64,000 nt of DNA, taken from Agaribacillus sp965228415 (GTDB lineage Bacteria; Bacteroidota; Bacteroidia; Cytophagales; Cyclobacteriaceae). Below are positions 31,650-46,073 of the stretch, one piece after another. Below the pieces are notes generated by a model that worked only from the letters and a program-made list of their open reading frames with translations, was not told where the DNA came from and did not search any database. A program made the position numbers and the translations under genes. The stretch's first letter is position 1, and each line of letters starts with the position of its first letter. Location: assembly GCA_965228415.1 (NCBI GenBank), contig OZ245814.1, forward strand, positions 5,642,001 through 5,706,000, given 5' to 3'.

Positions 31650-34565
31650 ATGATGAAAATAGATTTAAAGAAGCAAGAACGCTTTGAAAACAGGCACAAC
31701 GGCCCAGATTCATCGCAGGTGAAGGAAATGCTATCGGTAATAGGTGTCGATTCGGTTGACCAGTTAATCAATGAGACAATTCCTCAAAATATCAGACTAA
31801 AGACTGATCTTAACCTGCCCAAAGCAAAAAGCGAGCACCAGTTTCTACGTGATCTTAAAACGCTGGCATCAAAAAACAAAATCTGTGCCTCTTATATAGG
31901 TATGGGGTATTATAATACCTTTACACCGGCGGTTATTCAACGAAACATCCTGGAGAACCCGGGTTGGTATACAGCCTATACACCGTATCAGGCGGAAATT
32001 GCTCAGGGACGACTGGAAGCTTTGATCAACTTTCAAACCATGGTCATGGATTTAACAGCTATGGAAATAGCAAATGCTTCATTGCTGGACGAAGGTACGG
32101 CTGCGGCGGAGGCAATGTCAATGTTGTATTCGGTTAGAAAAGGACCAAAGAAAAGAGCAACAACTTTTTTTGTTGATCAGCACGTTTTTCCCCAGACTTT
32201 AGACATATTAAAAACAAGGGCTGAGCCCATTGGAATAAAGTTGGAAATTGGCGATATCAGCGAGGTGGATTTTGACCGGGAGGATTTATACGGAATATTT
32301 GTTCAATACCCAAACAACGATGGTCATATCACTGACCTCCGCAATTTGATGGCAAATGCCAAAGCGCAAAATGTTTTTGTGGCGGTAGCGGCAGATTTAT
32401 TGAGTCTTACCATCCTCACGCCTCCCGGGGAGATGGGAGCAGACGTCGTGGTAGGCAGTACCCAGCGATTTGGTATTCCCATGGGTTACGGGGGGCCACA
32501 TGCAGGTTACTTTGCTACAAGAGAGGCCTATAAGAGACAAATTCCGGGGCGTATCATTGGCGTATCTGTCGATGCTAAAGGTAGAAAAGCCTATCGTATG
32601 GCACTGCAAACGCGTGAACAACACATTCGCCGTGAAAAAGCCACTTCCAATATCTGCACTGCCCAGGTGCTGCTGGCAGTTATGGCAGGAATGTATGCTG
32701 TTTATCACGGCAAGGAAGGACTAAAAGATATTGCTTTAAAAATTCACGGATTGACGCAATTGCTGGACAGAGGTTTGAAGTATTTGGGATATGAACAATC
32801 CAACACTGCCTTTTTTGATACTTTGAAGGTGACTTGTCCCGATACGGAAATAAAGGAAGAAATAAGAACCGCTGCCATCGGTAAAGAAATAAATTTCAGG
32901 TATTTTGATAGTCTCAACATTGGTATCTCGCTGGATGAGACATGCGAGATTCAGGATGTAGAAAATATACTACAGGTGTTTGCAGATGCTACAGGAAAAA
33001 ATTTGCTGGGATTCAAATTGGAAAAGGAAAGTGCGTCTATTACACTATCCTGGCCGAAGTCTCTTACCAGGCAATCCGACTATTTGAACCATCCGGTTTT
33101 CAACAGTTTCCATTCCGAGCATAATATGTTGCGATACTTAAAGCAATTGGAAAACAAGGATCTTTCACTGGTGCATTCCATGATATCACTGGGTTCCTGT
33201 ACGATGAAACTCAATGCTACCTCGGAAATGATTCCTGTTACCTGGCCTGAATTTGGCAACATTCACCCTTTTGCTCCTATTGATCAGGTACTGGGTTACC
33301 AGCAAATGTGTGAGCAGCTGAGTGAGTGGTTAAGTGAGATAACCGGTTTTGCAGCTACTTCATTGCAACCTAATTCGGGGGCACAGGGAGAATATGCCGG
33401 ATTGATGGTGATCAAGGCCTGTCATGAAAGTCGCAACCAGTATCAGCGTAATATTACCCTTATTCCCTCTTCTGCCCATGGCACCAACCCGGCGAGCGCA
33501 GTAATGGCAGGCATGCAGGTGGTCATTGTCAAATGTGATGAGAGGGGAAACATCGACTTAGAAGATCTAAAGCTGAAAGCCACTGAGAACCGGGAGCGAT
33601 TGGCAGCTCTAATGGTAACATACCCGTCTACCCACGGCGTTTTTGAGGAATCTATCAAGGAGATTTGCCAGGTTATTCACGACAATGGTGGATTGGTTTA
33701 TATGGACGGCGCCAATATGAATGCCCAGGTGGGGCTCACAAGCCCGGCCAACATCGGCGCGGATGTTTGTCACTTGAATTTGCATAAGACTTTCTGTATT
33801 CCCCACGGTGGTGGTGGACCCGGTATGGGCCCCATATGTGTCACAGCGGATTTGAAACCTTTTTTACCGGGGAATCCGGTAGTTCCTACCGGCGGGGAAC
33901 AAGCCATTTCCGCGATTTCAGCGGCACCGTTTGGTAGCGCCAGTATATTACTTATTTCTTACGCTTACATCGCCATGATGGGCAGGAAAGGATTAAGTAA
34001 TGCTACAAAAATGGCAATATTGAATGCCAACTACCTGAAAAACAGAATAGCACCCCATTATAAAATATTATATACCGGTATTAATGGCAGATCTGCCCAT
34101 GAAATGATCATTGATTGTAACGAATTCAAAAAGGATAACATAGAAGTAGAGGACATTGCCAAGCGGCTGATGGACTATGGTTTTCATGCCCCGACGGTCT
34201 CATTTCCCGTTGCCGGAACCATGATGATCGAGCCGACAGAAAGCGAAACCAAAGATGAGCTGGATAGGTTTTGCGAAGCCCTTATTGAAATTAGAAATGA
34301 AATCGCGGAGGTTCAAAACGGCGTGGCGGACAGAGATAACAACGTATTGAAAAATGCCCCTCACACCGCTGAGGTGGTACTTAGCGAATCCTGGGATCTT
34401 CCCTATACTCGTACCAAAGCCGTATATCCCCTGGAGTTTGTGAAAGCCAATAAGTTTTGGCCGGCAATCAGCAGGATCGACAGCGCCTATGGGGATAGAA
34501 ACTTAGTGTGTAGCTGCGTACCTCTCGAAGCATATATGGAAGAAGTAGAGGCGGTATTAAAATAA
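31650..34565 (+). CDS. gcvP: glycine dehydrogenase (decarboxylating), P-protein
   Basis: A 971-residue single-chain P-protein of the glycine cleavage system, which decarboxylates glycine on PLP and passes the aminomethyl group to the lipoyl H-protein. Both halves are present (FENRHNGPDSSQVKEML; YIGMGYYNTFTP), with the PLP lysine K713 in LNLHKTFCIPHGGGGPGMG. The length is normal for the fused form. A TACCTTTG -7 element lies at 31601-31608. Other gcv genes are not adjacent, which is common in this phylum. Confidence 0.96.
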   Translation: MMKIDLKKQERFENRHNGPDSSQVKEMLSVIGVDSVDQLINETIPQNIRLKTDLNLPKAKSEHQFLRDLKTLASKNKICASYIGMGYYNTFTPAVIQRNILENPGWYTAYTPYQAEIAQGRLEALINFQTMVMDLTAMEIANASLLDEGTAAAEAMSMLYSVRKGPKKRATTFFVDQHVFPQTLDILKTRAEPIGIKLEIGDISEVDFDREDLYGIFVQYPNNDGHITDLRNLMANAKAQNVFVAVAADLLSLTILTPPGEMGADVVVGSTQRFGIPMGYGGPHAGYFATREAYKRQIPGRIIGVSVDAKGRKAYRMALQTREQHIRREKATSNICTAQVLLAVMAGMYAVYHGKEGLKDIALKIHGLTQLLDRGLKYLGYEQSNTAFFDTLKVTCPDTEIKEEIRTAAIGKEINFRYFDSLNIGISLDETCEIQDVENILQVFADATGKNLLGFKLEKESASITLSWPKSLTRQSDYLNHPVFNSFHSEHNMLRYLKQLENKDLSLVHSMISLGSCTMKLNATSEMIPVTWPEFGNIHPFAPIDQVLGYQQMCEQLSEWLSEITGFAATSLQPNSGAQGEYAGLMVIKACHESRNQYQRNITLIPSSAHGTNPASAVMAGMQVVIVKCDERGNIDLEDLKLKATENRERLAALMVTYPSTHGVFEESIKEICQVIHDNGGLVYMDGANMNAQVGLTSPANIGADVCHLNLHKTFCIPHGGGGPGMGPICVTADLKPFLPGNPVVPTGGEQAISAISAAPFGSASILLISYAYIAMMGRKGLSNATKMAILNANYLKNRIAPHYKILYTGINGRSAHEMIIDCNEFKKDNIEVEDIAKRLMDYGFHAPTVSFPVAGTMMIEPTESETKDELDRFCEALIEIRNEIAEVQNGVADRDNNVLKNAPHTAEVVLSESWDLPYTRTKAVYPLEFVKANKFWPAISRIDSAYGDRNLVCSCVPLEAYMEEVEAVLK

Positions 34566-34618
34566 AGTATCCGTACCGGGAATAGCGTAATTGTTCCCTT
34601 GGTAAAATGCTTATTTGG

Positions 34619-36331
34619 CTATTGGCATTTGAGCCATGCCTTAAAATTGCGTTGTTGTTCGTCGGTAGTATCTGCAATCTGTCTGATACCATAATCGGGA
34701 AAGTACGCTTCCTCCTGCCGATGCAGGATAACTTCCAGTAAACGATTTTGTCGGAATACAGTTAGTGTCACCTTTTGCTCTTTGCCGATAAGCAAATTTA
34801 AATCCAGGGAGGCTTTTCTGCCATTAACGGCAATTATTTCATCGTCCAACGACAATGTACCTGCTGCAGCGGAATCGGGATGCAGTTGGGTAATGATATG
34901 ATGGGTCTCCTTTTTGGTTGCCTTAAAACCAAAATGGTTTTCATACAAATTATCAGGCGTCTCAGAAGTCAGTTCGCATCCGACAAATGTCAGTAGTTCG
35001 GAAAGATATCTTTCAATAGGAGTGACGCCTTCCACCAGGTCTTCCAAAAAATCCTGGAGCGAAGTACCTGCCAGTTCACTGGCCATATCTACAATGTCGG
35101 CGGTAGTGTATCCCGATCTTGTATCGCCGAATTTTTGCCAAAGCTGTAGCATTAGCTGGTCCAGACTGTTTTTATTTTGAGAGCATTGCCTGATTTTTAG
35201 ATCCAGCATCAGGGCCACCAAAGCGCCTTTGGTGTAAATAGATACCTTTCTGTCAGGTGTTCCCTTTTTATAACCATCTATCCAAAGGTCAAAAGATGAT
35301 TGGGCGAGGGAAAGGTTAAAACGGCCGAAGTTATGCAGATGTCTGTTCAGCAGCTTTTTCAATTCTGTGAAATACCAGTTTTTATCAAATACACCACTTC
35401 GTACCAGAAACAGATCGCCATAGTAGGTAGTAAATCCTTCGGCCACAAACCCTGTTTCAAAATAATTTTCCCTGGTAAAGTCATATGGGATAAATTCCTC
35501 CGGCTTGATCCGGATTACATTCCAGGTGTGAAATAATTCATGGGAGCAAACGCCCATGAAATTTTGGTAAAACCAGTCTTCATTCATCGACTCACCTGGC
35601 CCCAACGCAATAACAGTAGAGTTATAATGCTCCACGCCGTGATACATTCTAAAAGGTAAAATCTGACACAAGAAATGATAATCTGAGCTGGGAAATGCAC
35701 CCATCGTCAGCGTCTGTTCACTTGTAAAGGCAATAAAGTCAGCTTCGACTTTTTTCCAGTTTAAATCACATTGCCCCATTAGCCAAAGGTGGTATTTGGT
35801 TTGATCCAGCTCATAGCTAAAATGTTGTAATTGATTACTGGCGATCAGGGGGCATTCTACCAGGTGATAAAAACTGGTGGCACTTAGCTGCTTCGTTGCG
35901 GTCTTATCCAGTCCACAGGCGATAATATAATCGTCCGGAATCTCCAGGTTGAGGATGCAATCTTCATGCAATCGGTCGGGTGTAAATATCAGGCAGTTGA
36001 TAAAATTAAGATATAATTGATGTTCATCCAGCCAGCAACTTCCTGCATCCATTTTATAGGCATAGTAATTATACTGTACTTTGATACAATCGATGCCTGA
36101 AGTTTCAACCTCCCAGTGGTCCTTTTCGGTTTTTCTGAAAGGCAGGGAATTGTTTTGCGCATCCGTTACCTGGAACTTTTGAATATTTCCTATGAAGTTG
36201 CCCAGTTCGTACCTGCCGGGTCTCCAGGCCGGTAATTTCAGCGTGATAATGGGCTGATTTATATGGTCGATGATCAATTCGATATCTACAAAATGTTGAA
36301 GTGGATTGTTGTAGGAAATATTGTACTGCAT
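34619..36331 (-). CDS. M61-family (glycyl aminopeptidase-like) peptidase with PDZ domain
   Basis: A 570-residue protein without signal peptide. The N-terminal beta domain (about 1-170) is followed by the thermolysin-like zinc site HELFHTWN (about 262-269) with a downstream Glu in GFVAEGFTTYYGDL, and a C-terminal PDZ domain (about 480-560, GTLSLDDEIIAVNGRKA). This is the M61 layout; characterised members cleave N-terminal glycine or alanine. It converges with gcvP. Confidence 0.9.
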   Translation of the reverse strand: MQYNISYNNPLQHFVDIELIIDHINQPIITLKLPAWRPGRYELGNFIGNIQKFQVTDAQNNSLPFRKTEKDHWEVETSGIDCIKVQYNYYAYKMDAGSCWLDEHQLYLNFINCLIFTPDRLHEDCILNLEIPDDYIIACGLDKTATKQLSATSFYHLVECPLIASNQLQHFSYELDQTKYHLWLMGQCDLNWKKVEADFIAFTSEQTLTMGAFPSSDYHFLCQILPFRMYHGVEHYNSTVIALGPGESMNEDWFYQNFMGVCSHELFHTWNVIRIKPEEFIPYDFTRENYFETGFVAEGFTTYYGDLFLVRSGVFDKNWYFTELKKLLNRHLHNFGRFNLSLAQSSFDLWIDGYKKGTPDRKVSIYTKGALVALMLDLKIRQCSQNKNSLDQLMLQLWQKFGDTRSGYTTADIVDMASELAGTSLQDFLEDLVEGVTPIERYLSELLTFVGCELTSETPDNLYENHFGFKATKKETHHIITQLHPDSAAAGTLSLDDEIIAVNGRKASLDLNLLIGKEQKVTLTVFRQNRLLEVILHRQEEAYFPDYGIRQIADTTDEQQRNFKAWLKCQ

Positions 36332-36424
36332 GCTGAAAATTTAGATTAACTTTGTCCGTAAGGCCAATGATAAATATTATTGACAATTTATTGTCAAAAT
36401 AACCTAAATATTGTTTTAAGCCCA

Positions 36425-36454
36425 TTGGTAATTTGAAAAAAGCTTATATCTTTG
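36425..36454 (+). promoter_or_regulatory. promoter of rpmH-rnpA
   Basis: TTG (36425-36427), exactly 19 bases, TATCTTTG (36447-36454): full match to TTG-N19-TAnnTTTG. The rpmH ATG follows 28 bases later. The 14 bases CCCATTGGTAATTT that include the -33 element recur at 51766-51779 upstream of tRNA-Ala(GGC). Confidence 0.75.
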
Positions 36455-36482
36455 CAGCCCGGATTCATAAAGTGAAGAAAAA

Positions 36483-36641
36483 ATGAAAAGAACATATCAG
36501 CCTTCAACGAGGAAAAGAAAAAACAAGCACGGATTCAAATCCAGGATGGAGTCAGCAAACGGTAGAGCAGTATTGGCGAGAAGAAGGGCGAAGGGTAGAA
36601 AGAAGCTGACCGTTTCCGATGAGCGCAGTCACTTAAAATAA
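36483..36641 (+). CDS. rpmH: 50S ribosomal protein L34
   Basis: A 52-residue, strongly basic protein beginning MKRTYQPSTRKRKNKHGF and continuing RMESANGRAVLARRRAKGRKKL, the universal L34 pattern, with a short acidic-polar tail (TVSDERSHLK). It sits directly upstream of rnpA, the conserved bacterial order. Confidence 0.97.
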   Translation: MKRTYQPSTRKRKNKHGFKSRMESANGRAVLARRRAKGRKKLTVSDERSHLK

Positions 36642-36703
36642 TTACATAGAGGCCAGGAGCCTTTTGGAAATCGTTCCCTATGTTAAAAGATGAGGGACAA
36701 ACA

Positions 36704-37078
36704 ATGAGACATACCTTTCCAAAAAGAGAAAGGCTAAATAATAAGAAAGAAATCAAGGAACTATTTGAGAATGGTTCCTCTTTTTATTTATATCCCTTCA
36801 AGGTACTTTTTTATCCCTATACACCGGTGGATAGTGAGCCTTACCACAAAGTACTTTTTTCCATTCCCAAAAGAAGATTCAAAAAGGCTGTTACCCGAAA
36901 TAAAATTCGCCGAAGAGTCAAAGAAGCTTACAGACTTAATAAACATTCTTTATTAAAACCAAATTTTGTGGGTGGTCCCTGGTTAATTGCTTATATTTAC
37001 GTTGGGAAGAAAGTATATAGCTATAAAATCATTGAAGAAAAACTTATAGCGTCTCTAAATCGTTTAAAAGAAAGTTAG
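36704..37078 (+). CDS. rnpA: ribonuclease P protein component
   Basis: About 124 residues from the ATG at 36704 (MRHTFPKRERLNNKK, the usual family start); an in-frame ATG at 36680 would add eight untypical residues. The RNR motif is seen in RNKIRRRVKEAYRLNK. RnpA helps the catalytic RNA bind and cut pre-tRNA leaders. It lies 62 bases after rpmH and 17 bases before the S41 protease gene. No yidD or yidC follows, unlike in proteobacteria. Confidence 0.95.
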   Translation: MRHTFPKRERLNNKKEIKELFENGSSFYLYPFKVLFYPYTPVDSEPYHKVLFSIPKRRFKKAVTRNKIRRRVKEAYRLNKHSLLKPNFVGGPWLIAYIYVGKKVYSYKIIEEKLIASLNRLKES

Positions 37079-37095
37079 GTGATAACCCCTTTATT

Positions 37096-38760
37096 ATGAT
37101 TAGAATTGGAAAAAAGAAGAAATTAATTCTGCCGGGAATATTCGTATTTGGTATTTTGATTTTTATAGCAGCCGCAATGCCAGGCGATCGCTACTTTGAG
37201 ATTCAGAAAAACCTGGACATTTTCGCCACTTTGTACAAGGAAGTAAATACTTACTATGTAGATGATGTAAATCCTAATAAGGTGATCAGAACCGGCATTG
37301 AGGCTATGTTGCAGAATCTGGATCCTTACACCAATTATATTCCGGAAGACGATATAGAAGATTACCGGACCATGACCACCAATCAATATGGCGGCATTGG
37401 TGCCCTTGTGGGGAAAAGAAATGGCAGAAGCCTGATTATTATGCCTTATGAAGGATTTCCGGCACACCGAAATGGCTTGATTATTGGCGATGAAATAAAG
37501 AAGATTGACGGCATTGAGGTGGCTAACAAATCCAGTACGGAGATCAGCAGATTGCTCAAAGGGCAAGCCAATACCAAGGTCAACCTTACTATTCAGCGCT
37601 TTGGCAATGAGAAGGAATTTGATTTAGAGATAAAAAGGGAAAAAATCACCATCGACAATGTACCTTATTTTGGTATGGTTTCAGATGATATCGGTTATCT
37701 GAAATTACAGGATTTTACAACTGATGCCGGTAAGGAAGTTAAAAATGCTGTGGTGGAGCTGAAATCAAAAGGAGCCAAAAAGATTATTCTGGACCTTCGG
37801 GATAACCCGGGTGGGTTACTTAGCGAAGCGGTGAATGTCTCCAATGTATTCGTTCCAAAAGGCAGTGAAGTGGTGACAACCAAAGGTAAGGTTACGGACT
37901 GGAATAAGTCGTACAAGGCCTTGAACAACCCCGTTGATATAGAAATTCCTTTGGTAGTGATTACCAGCAGTAGAAGTGCTTCGGCTTCTGAAATCGTAGC
38001 CGGTGTCATTCAGGACTATGACAGGGGGGTGTTAGTAGGACAAAGGTCATTTGGAAAAGGTTTGGTGCAGGCAACAAGACCGCTTTCCTACAATTCTCAA
38101 CTAAAAGTAACTACTGCTAAATATTATACGCCTAGCGGCAGATGCATCCAGGCCATAGACTATAGCCATAGAAATGCGGATGGCAGTGTTGGAAAAATTC
38201 CCGATTCATTGAAGGTAGCTTTTAGCACCAAAAACGGACGAGTGGTTTATGATGGGGGTGGTATTGCACCGGACATTCCGGTGGAAAGAAGTTATCTGGC
38301 TCCTATCACATTAAGTTTGGTTAACAAGTCACTACTCTTTGAATATGCAAATATCTATAGGCTTGGAAATGAAGAAATAGCTTCTGCTAAAGAATTCTCC
38401 CTGACAGATGCAGAATATGATAAATTCGTCAAATGGGTAAATACTAAGGATTATGATTATACAACCAAAGTAGAAAGTACCCTGGAAGAATTGAAAAAGG
38501 TGGCTGAAAAGGAAAAATACTACAATGCCATTGAGGATCAGTTGAAAGAGTTGCAAAAGAAAGTTAGTCACAATAAGGAGTCTGAACTACTGAAATTTAA
38601 GAATCAGATTAAATTTATGTTGGAAGAGGAAATTGTATCGCGTTACTATTTACAGGCCGGTATTGTGGAGGCTTCCTTTGACTACGATCCCGATATTACC
38701 GAAAGCATTAAAATTCTTAACGATACTGCGAAATATCAAAAATTGCTTAGTGGCAACTAA
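37096..38760 (+). CDS. S41-family C-terminal processing protease
   Basis: A 554-residue protein with an N-terminal membrane anchor/signal (IPGIFVFGILIFIAAAM-like segment, 13-29), a PDZ domain (about 85-165, PYEGFPAHRNGLIIGDEIKKIDG), and the S41 catalytic segment SSRSASASEIVAG (Ser about 295) with Lys in SFGKGLVQ about 25 residues later. A long helical C-terminal extension (about 430-554) is typical of Bacteroidota CtpA-like enzymes. It works in the periplasm on C-termini of envelope proteins. It is cotranscribed with rnpA by spacing. Confidence 0.92.
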   Translation: MIRIGKKKKLILPGIFVFGILIFIAAAMPGDRYFEIQKNLDIFATLYKEVNTYYVDDVNPNKVIRTGIEAMLQNLDPYTNYIPEDDIEDYRTMTTNQYGGIGALVGKRNGRSLIIMPYEGFPAHRNGLIIGDEIKKIDGIEVANKSSTEISRLLKGQANTKVNLTIQRFGNEKEFDLEIKREKITIDNVPYFGMVSDDIGYLKLQDFTTDAGKEVKNAVVELKSKGAKKIILDLRDNPGGLLSEAVNVSNVFVPKGSEVVTTKGKVTDWNKSYKALNNPVDIEIPLVVITSSRSASASEIVAGVIQDYDRGVLVGQRSFGKGLVQATRPLSYNSQLKVTTAKYYTPSGRCIQAIDYSHRNADGSVGKIPDSLKVAFSTKNGRVVYDGGGIAPDIPVERSYLAPITLSLVNKSLLFEYANIYRLGNEEIASAKEFSLTDAEYDKFVKWVNTKDYDYTTKVESTLEELKKVAEKEKYYNAIEDQLKELQKKVSHNKESELLKFKNQIKFMLEEEIVSRYYLQAGIVEASFDYDPDITESIKILNDTAKYQKLLSGN

Positions 38761-38785
38761 CGAGAATTGAAAATTATCGCAGATT

Positions 38786-38820
38786 AAGAACGAATGATTA
38801 TCTAGTCATTCGTTCTTTTA
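38786..38820 (+). terminator. terminator after the S41 protease gene
   Basis: GAACGAATGA (38788-38797) and TCATTCGTTC (38806-38815), a perfect 10-bp stem with an 8-base loop, followed by TTTTATTTTT. The same tail contains TATTTTTG (38819-38826), a likely -7 element for tsaB, so terminator and promoter abut. Confidence 0.85.
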
Positions 38821-38863
38821 TTTTTGCGCTGTCAATGTTTGTGTTGTTGAAATAAAAATAAAT

Positions 38864-39544
38864 ATGTCCCTTATTCTCAGCGTTGAAACATCTACCAAAA
38901 TTTGTTCGGTAGCCTTGCACCACGAAGATCGTCTGCTGGCATGTCAGGAACTTTTTTTGGAAAAATCACATTCCAGCGAGTTAGTAATATTAATTCAGGA
39001 TGTGCTGAAGCAGTGCGACTTTTCTCTTGATGACATGGCGGCCTTTGCTGTGTCAGTAGGACCGGGGTCTTATACAGGCCTTCGAATAGGCGTTTCGACC
39101 ATAAAAGGTCTGTGCTATGGGCTTGATAAACCGGTAATTGCAGTGAATACGTTGGAGGCAATGGCTTATGGCGGTCGACAGCTTAATAGCGACAATGCTT
39201 TGTTGTGTCCTATGATCGACGCAAGGAGAATGGAGGTTTATTGTCTTATTGCAAACCATCAACTGGAGCTTGTCGAGAAGACACAGGCAAAGATTATTGA
39301 TGAGCATAGTTTTGCAGATTACCTGACCGATCAGAAAGTACTTTTTTTTGGCAATGGAGCAGCTAAATGCAGAGAGGTACTGGGATACAATCAAAATGCG
39401 CTATTTACCGAGCACGTAAACCCGTCGGCTATCTATGTGGGATATGTTGCCGCCCAAAAATTTCGAAAAAAAGCCTTTGAGGATCTGGCATATTTTGAAC
39501 CTTTTTATTTAAAAGACTTTCTGGCGGGCAAACCAAAGAAATAA
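38864..39544 (+). CDS. tsaB: tRNA threonylcarbamoyladenosine biosynthesis protein TsaB
   Basis: A 226-residue ASKHA-fold protein. It starts ILSVETSTKICSVAL and has the strongly conserved AFAVSVGPGSYTGLRIGVSTIKGLCYG (about 54-80). TsaB scaffolds TsaD and TsaE in making t6A37 of ANN-decoding tRNAs. It is followed 36 bases later by a DUF2480 gene in the same direction. Confidence 0.95.
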   Translation: MSLILSVETSTKICSVALHHEDRLLACQELFLEKSHSSELVILIQDVLKQCDFSLDDMAAFAVSVGPGSYTGLRIGVSTIKGLCYGLDKPVIAVNTLEAMAYGGRQLNSDNALLCPMIDARRMEVYCLIANHQLELVEKTQAKIIDEHSFADYLTDQKVLFFGNGAAKCREVLGYNQNALFTEHVNPSAIYVGYVAAQKFRKKAFEDLAYFEPFYLKDFLAGKPKK

Positions 39545-39580
39545 ATAAATCGTTTATTGTACGAAAGCCATTGAATTATT

Positions 39581-40105
39581 ATGGAGCAGAAAGATATAAT
39601 CGTAAACAGGGTTAGCAACAGTGGGCTGGTTTCTTTGGATCTGGAAGATTTTCTGGATAAAAGAGAGCGGGTAATTTTTGATATTAGAGACAACCTGTAC
39701 CAGGGACTGATTTTAAAAGAAAAAGATTTCCGCGCTTTTATCAAGGAGCATGACTGGGAACAATACAAAGACAAAAACGTTGGCTTAACCTGTTCGGTTG
39801 ATGCGATCGTTCCTACCTGGGCTTACATGCTATTGACAAGCAAGTTAGCTCCCTATGCTAATTTAGTTGTTTTTGGCGATGAGAACGCGTTGGAAGAGGC
39901 TTTAGTGAACCAGGTATTGAATAAGATTGACTTCTCTGAATTTGAAGGCGCCAAGGTCGTTATTAAAGGTTGTGCTGACCTGAAAGCCCCGGAGTATATG
40001 TTTGTAGAAACTACGCGTAGATTGAGGCCTTATGCAGCAAGTATAATGTATGGTGAGCCTTGTAGTACCGTTCCTATTTATAAAAAACCGCGTCAGCCAA
40101 AATAA
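39581..40105 (+). CDS. DUF2480 family protein
   Basis: A 174-residue cytosolic protein matching the Bacteroidota DUF2480 family: IVNRVSNSGLVSLDLEDFL at the start, LILKEKDFRAFIKEHDW, LTCSVDAIVPTWAYMLL and a C-terminal SIMYGEPCSTVPIYKKP. Two conserved cysteines are visible (CSVDA, EPCSTV). The role is unknown. It is probably cotranscribed with tsaB. Confidence 0.9.
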   Translation: MEQKDIIVNRVSNSGLVSLDLEDFLDKRERVIFDIRDNLYQGLILKEKDFRAFIKEHDWEQYKDKNVGLTCSVDAIVPTWAYMLLTSKLAPYANLVVFGDENALEEALVNQVLNKIDFSEFEGAKVVIKGCADLKAPEYMFVETTRRLRPYAASIMYGEPCSTVPIYKKPRQPK

Positions 40106-40656
40106 ATTTTTTTATAAGATTTCTCCTTCCTTTTTTCTAAGACATTTTACCTCCTTTTTAAGATTGGTTTTGCTTTGGTTTTTGCTGTTTAAGGACTAAA
40201 AGTATGATTAAAAGGCTGTTGAAATTAATTAAGTGGTTAATTATAAAAATAAAGCTAAAAAGAGTTGAGTGATGATTTGGTGGGCAATAAAAAAGGTTTT
40301 AACTTGCGAGTCCTTTTCGGCAAAGGTTTGTGATTTGGATTGTGTTGTTTGTTAAAGGTCGGGAGGGTTTAAAAAAATATTTCAAAAATATTTGTTTAGT
40401 AAAAAAGCTTTTCTACTTTTGCAACCGCTTTAGGGGGGAACGATAAAAAAGGGAGTAAGAGTGGGGCGAAAAAAACGAATGTAGAGTAGTATTAAAAGGG
40501 TATTATTTTACAGCGATTGAGGGTTTAAGCTTTAAGGTTTAGACGATCAAGAAAGTTCTTTGAGTGAATGCGACAAGATAGCGAACCGCTGTTAATTTTC
40601 ATAGAGGATTGACAGTACAATTAAGAGCTAGGGATTAAAGATAGTTAAGAATTATT
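40106..40656 (+). promoter_or_regulatory. rRNA operon promoter and leader
   Basis: A 551-base region without genes. The promoter is TTTG (40391-40394), 19 bases, TACTTTTG (40414-40421), a full consensus match, followed by GCAACC and a G-run. That leaves a leader of roughly 230 bases before 16S. The leader string AGTTCTTTGAGTGAATGCG resembles AGTTCATTGACATGTTG before 23S (about 42640), probably parts of processing stems. Confidence 0.75.
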
Positions 40657-42177
<1,521 letters not shown>

Positions 42178-42240
42178 CTAGAGATCCTGGTTATTGATTG
42201 TAAAGGTTAGCTGTCTTGGCATTTATTCAAAAGAGATGAT

Positions 42241-42314
42241 GGGCTTATAGCTCAGCTGGTTAGAGCGCTACACTGATAATGTAGAGGTCCGAGGTTCGAG
42301 TCCCCGTAAGCCCA
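42241..42314 (+). tRNA. tRNA-Ile (GAT)
   Basis: Full cloverleaf in the 16S-23S spacer: acceptor GGGCTTA/TAAGCCC, anticodon loop CTGATAA (GAT), T arm CGAGG-TTCGAGT-CCCCG, discriminator A. Confidence 0.97.
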
Positions 42315-42413
42315 CGCCTACGCTAAAGCTTCGGCGTGCGCAGCACAGGGGAGTTGAAATAGTTGGATAAGTTTTAGTAAGAGGCTTTGCCAGACGTAGC
42401 TTTAGCGGAGTCT

Positions 42414-42487
42414 GGGGGATTAGCTCAGCTGGCTAGAGCGCCTGCCTTGCACGCAGGAGGTCATCGGTTCGACTCCGATATCCTCCA
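42414..42487 (+). tRNA. tRNA-Ala (TGC)
   Basis: Second spacer tRNA: acceptor GGGGGAT/ATCCTCC with the G3-U70 alanine identity pair, anticodon loop CTTGCAC (TGC), T arm ATCGG-TTCGACT-CCGAT, discriminator A. Confidence 0.97.
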
Positions 42488-42757
42488 CGGAAACAATGAG
42501 AGTGACAGAGGGTTGCTTTTACTATTTACTGAAAGATGACATGATGCTGTGAAGGTATTATGTTGTGCGTTACCGGATCCTGGGCTTGATAGCTATACTG
42601 AGCCAGTATGTTAGAAGTTTAGGGGAAATATCCAGGTAAAGAGTTCATTGACATGTTGAAAGAGAAACATTTAAGACACTAGGTTAAGTTATGGTGTATT
42701 TATATTTATATATATACACTAAGTGAATAGATAACTACAATAACTAGAAAGAGTTAT

Positions 42758-45653
<2,896 letters not shown>

Positions 45654-45778
45654 CTCCAGACCAAGTGTAGTAAATGTTACTCTTTCGCAGTCATGTCAAT
45701 AGATTGATGATAAACAATAAGATATTAAGCTTTCCTCGAAGTTGAAAATCAAAATCAGAAGAGAGGAGAGTAAAGATT

Positions 45779-45889
45779 TTATGGTGATTATAGCACCGGG
45801 GTCCACCTCTATCCATTCCGAACAGAGAAGTTAAGCCCGGTAGCGCTGATGGTACTGCTGTCAAAGGTGGGAGAGTAAGTCATTGCCAG
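45779..45889 (+). rRNA. rrf: 5S ribosomal RNA
   Basis: About 111 bases with the conserved CCGAACAGAGAAGTTAAGCC and GCGCTGATGGTACTG segments. Terminal strands TGGTGA and TCATTGCCA pair as helix I. It lies about 125 bases after 23S and before a strong terminator. Confidence 0.93.
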
Positions 45890-45899
45890 CCTTAATTGA

Positions 45900-45948
45900 G
45901 CTACCAAAGGTAGCAGAGGCCCTGAGTTATACATTCAGGGCCTTTTTT
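45900..45948 (+). terminator. rRNA operon terminator
   Basis: GGCCCTGA (45918-45925) and TCAGGGCC (45935-45942), a perfect 8-bp stem followed by six T. A smaller hairpin GCTACC-AAA-GGTAGC (45900-45914) precedes it. Confidence 0.9.
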
Positions 45949-46073
45949 ATTACACTATGATTTAAAATTCTTGATTTTGTAATTGTATATTTGCCTGTAT
46001 ACCAAAAGATCACAATAAATATCAGCCACTTTTATTAGAAAATGTTATCTTAAAGTTTTAAAACCAAGGCCGA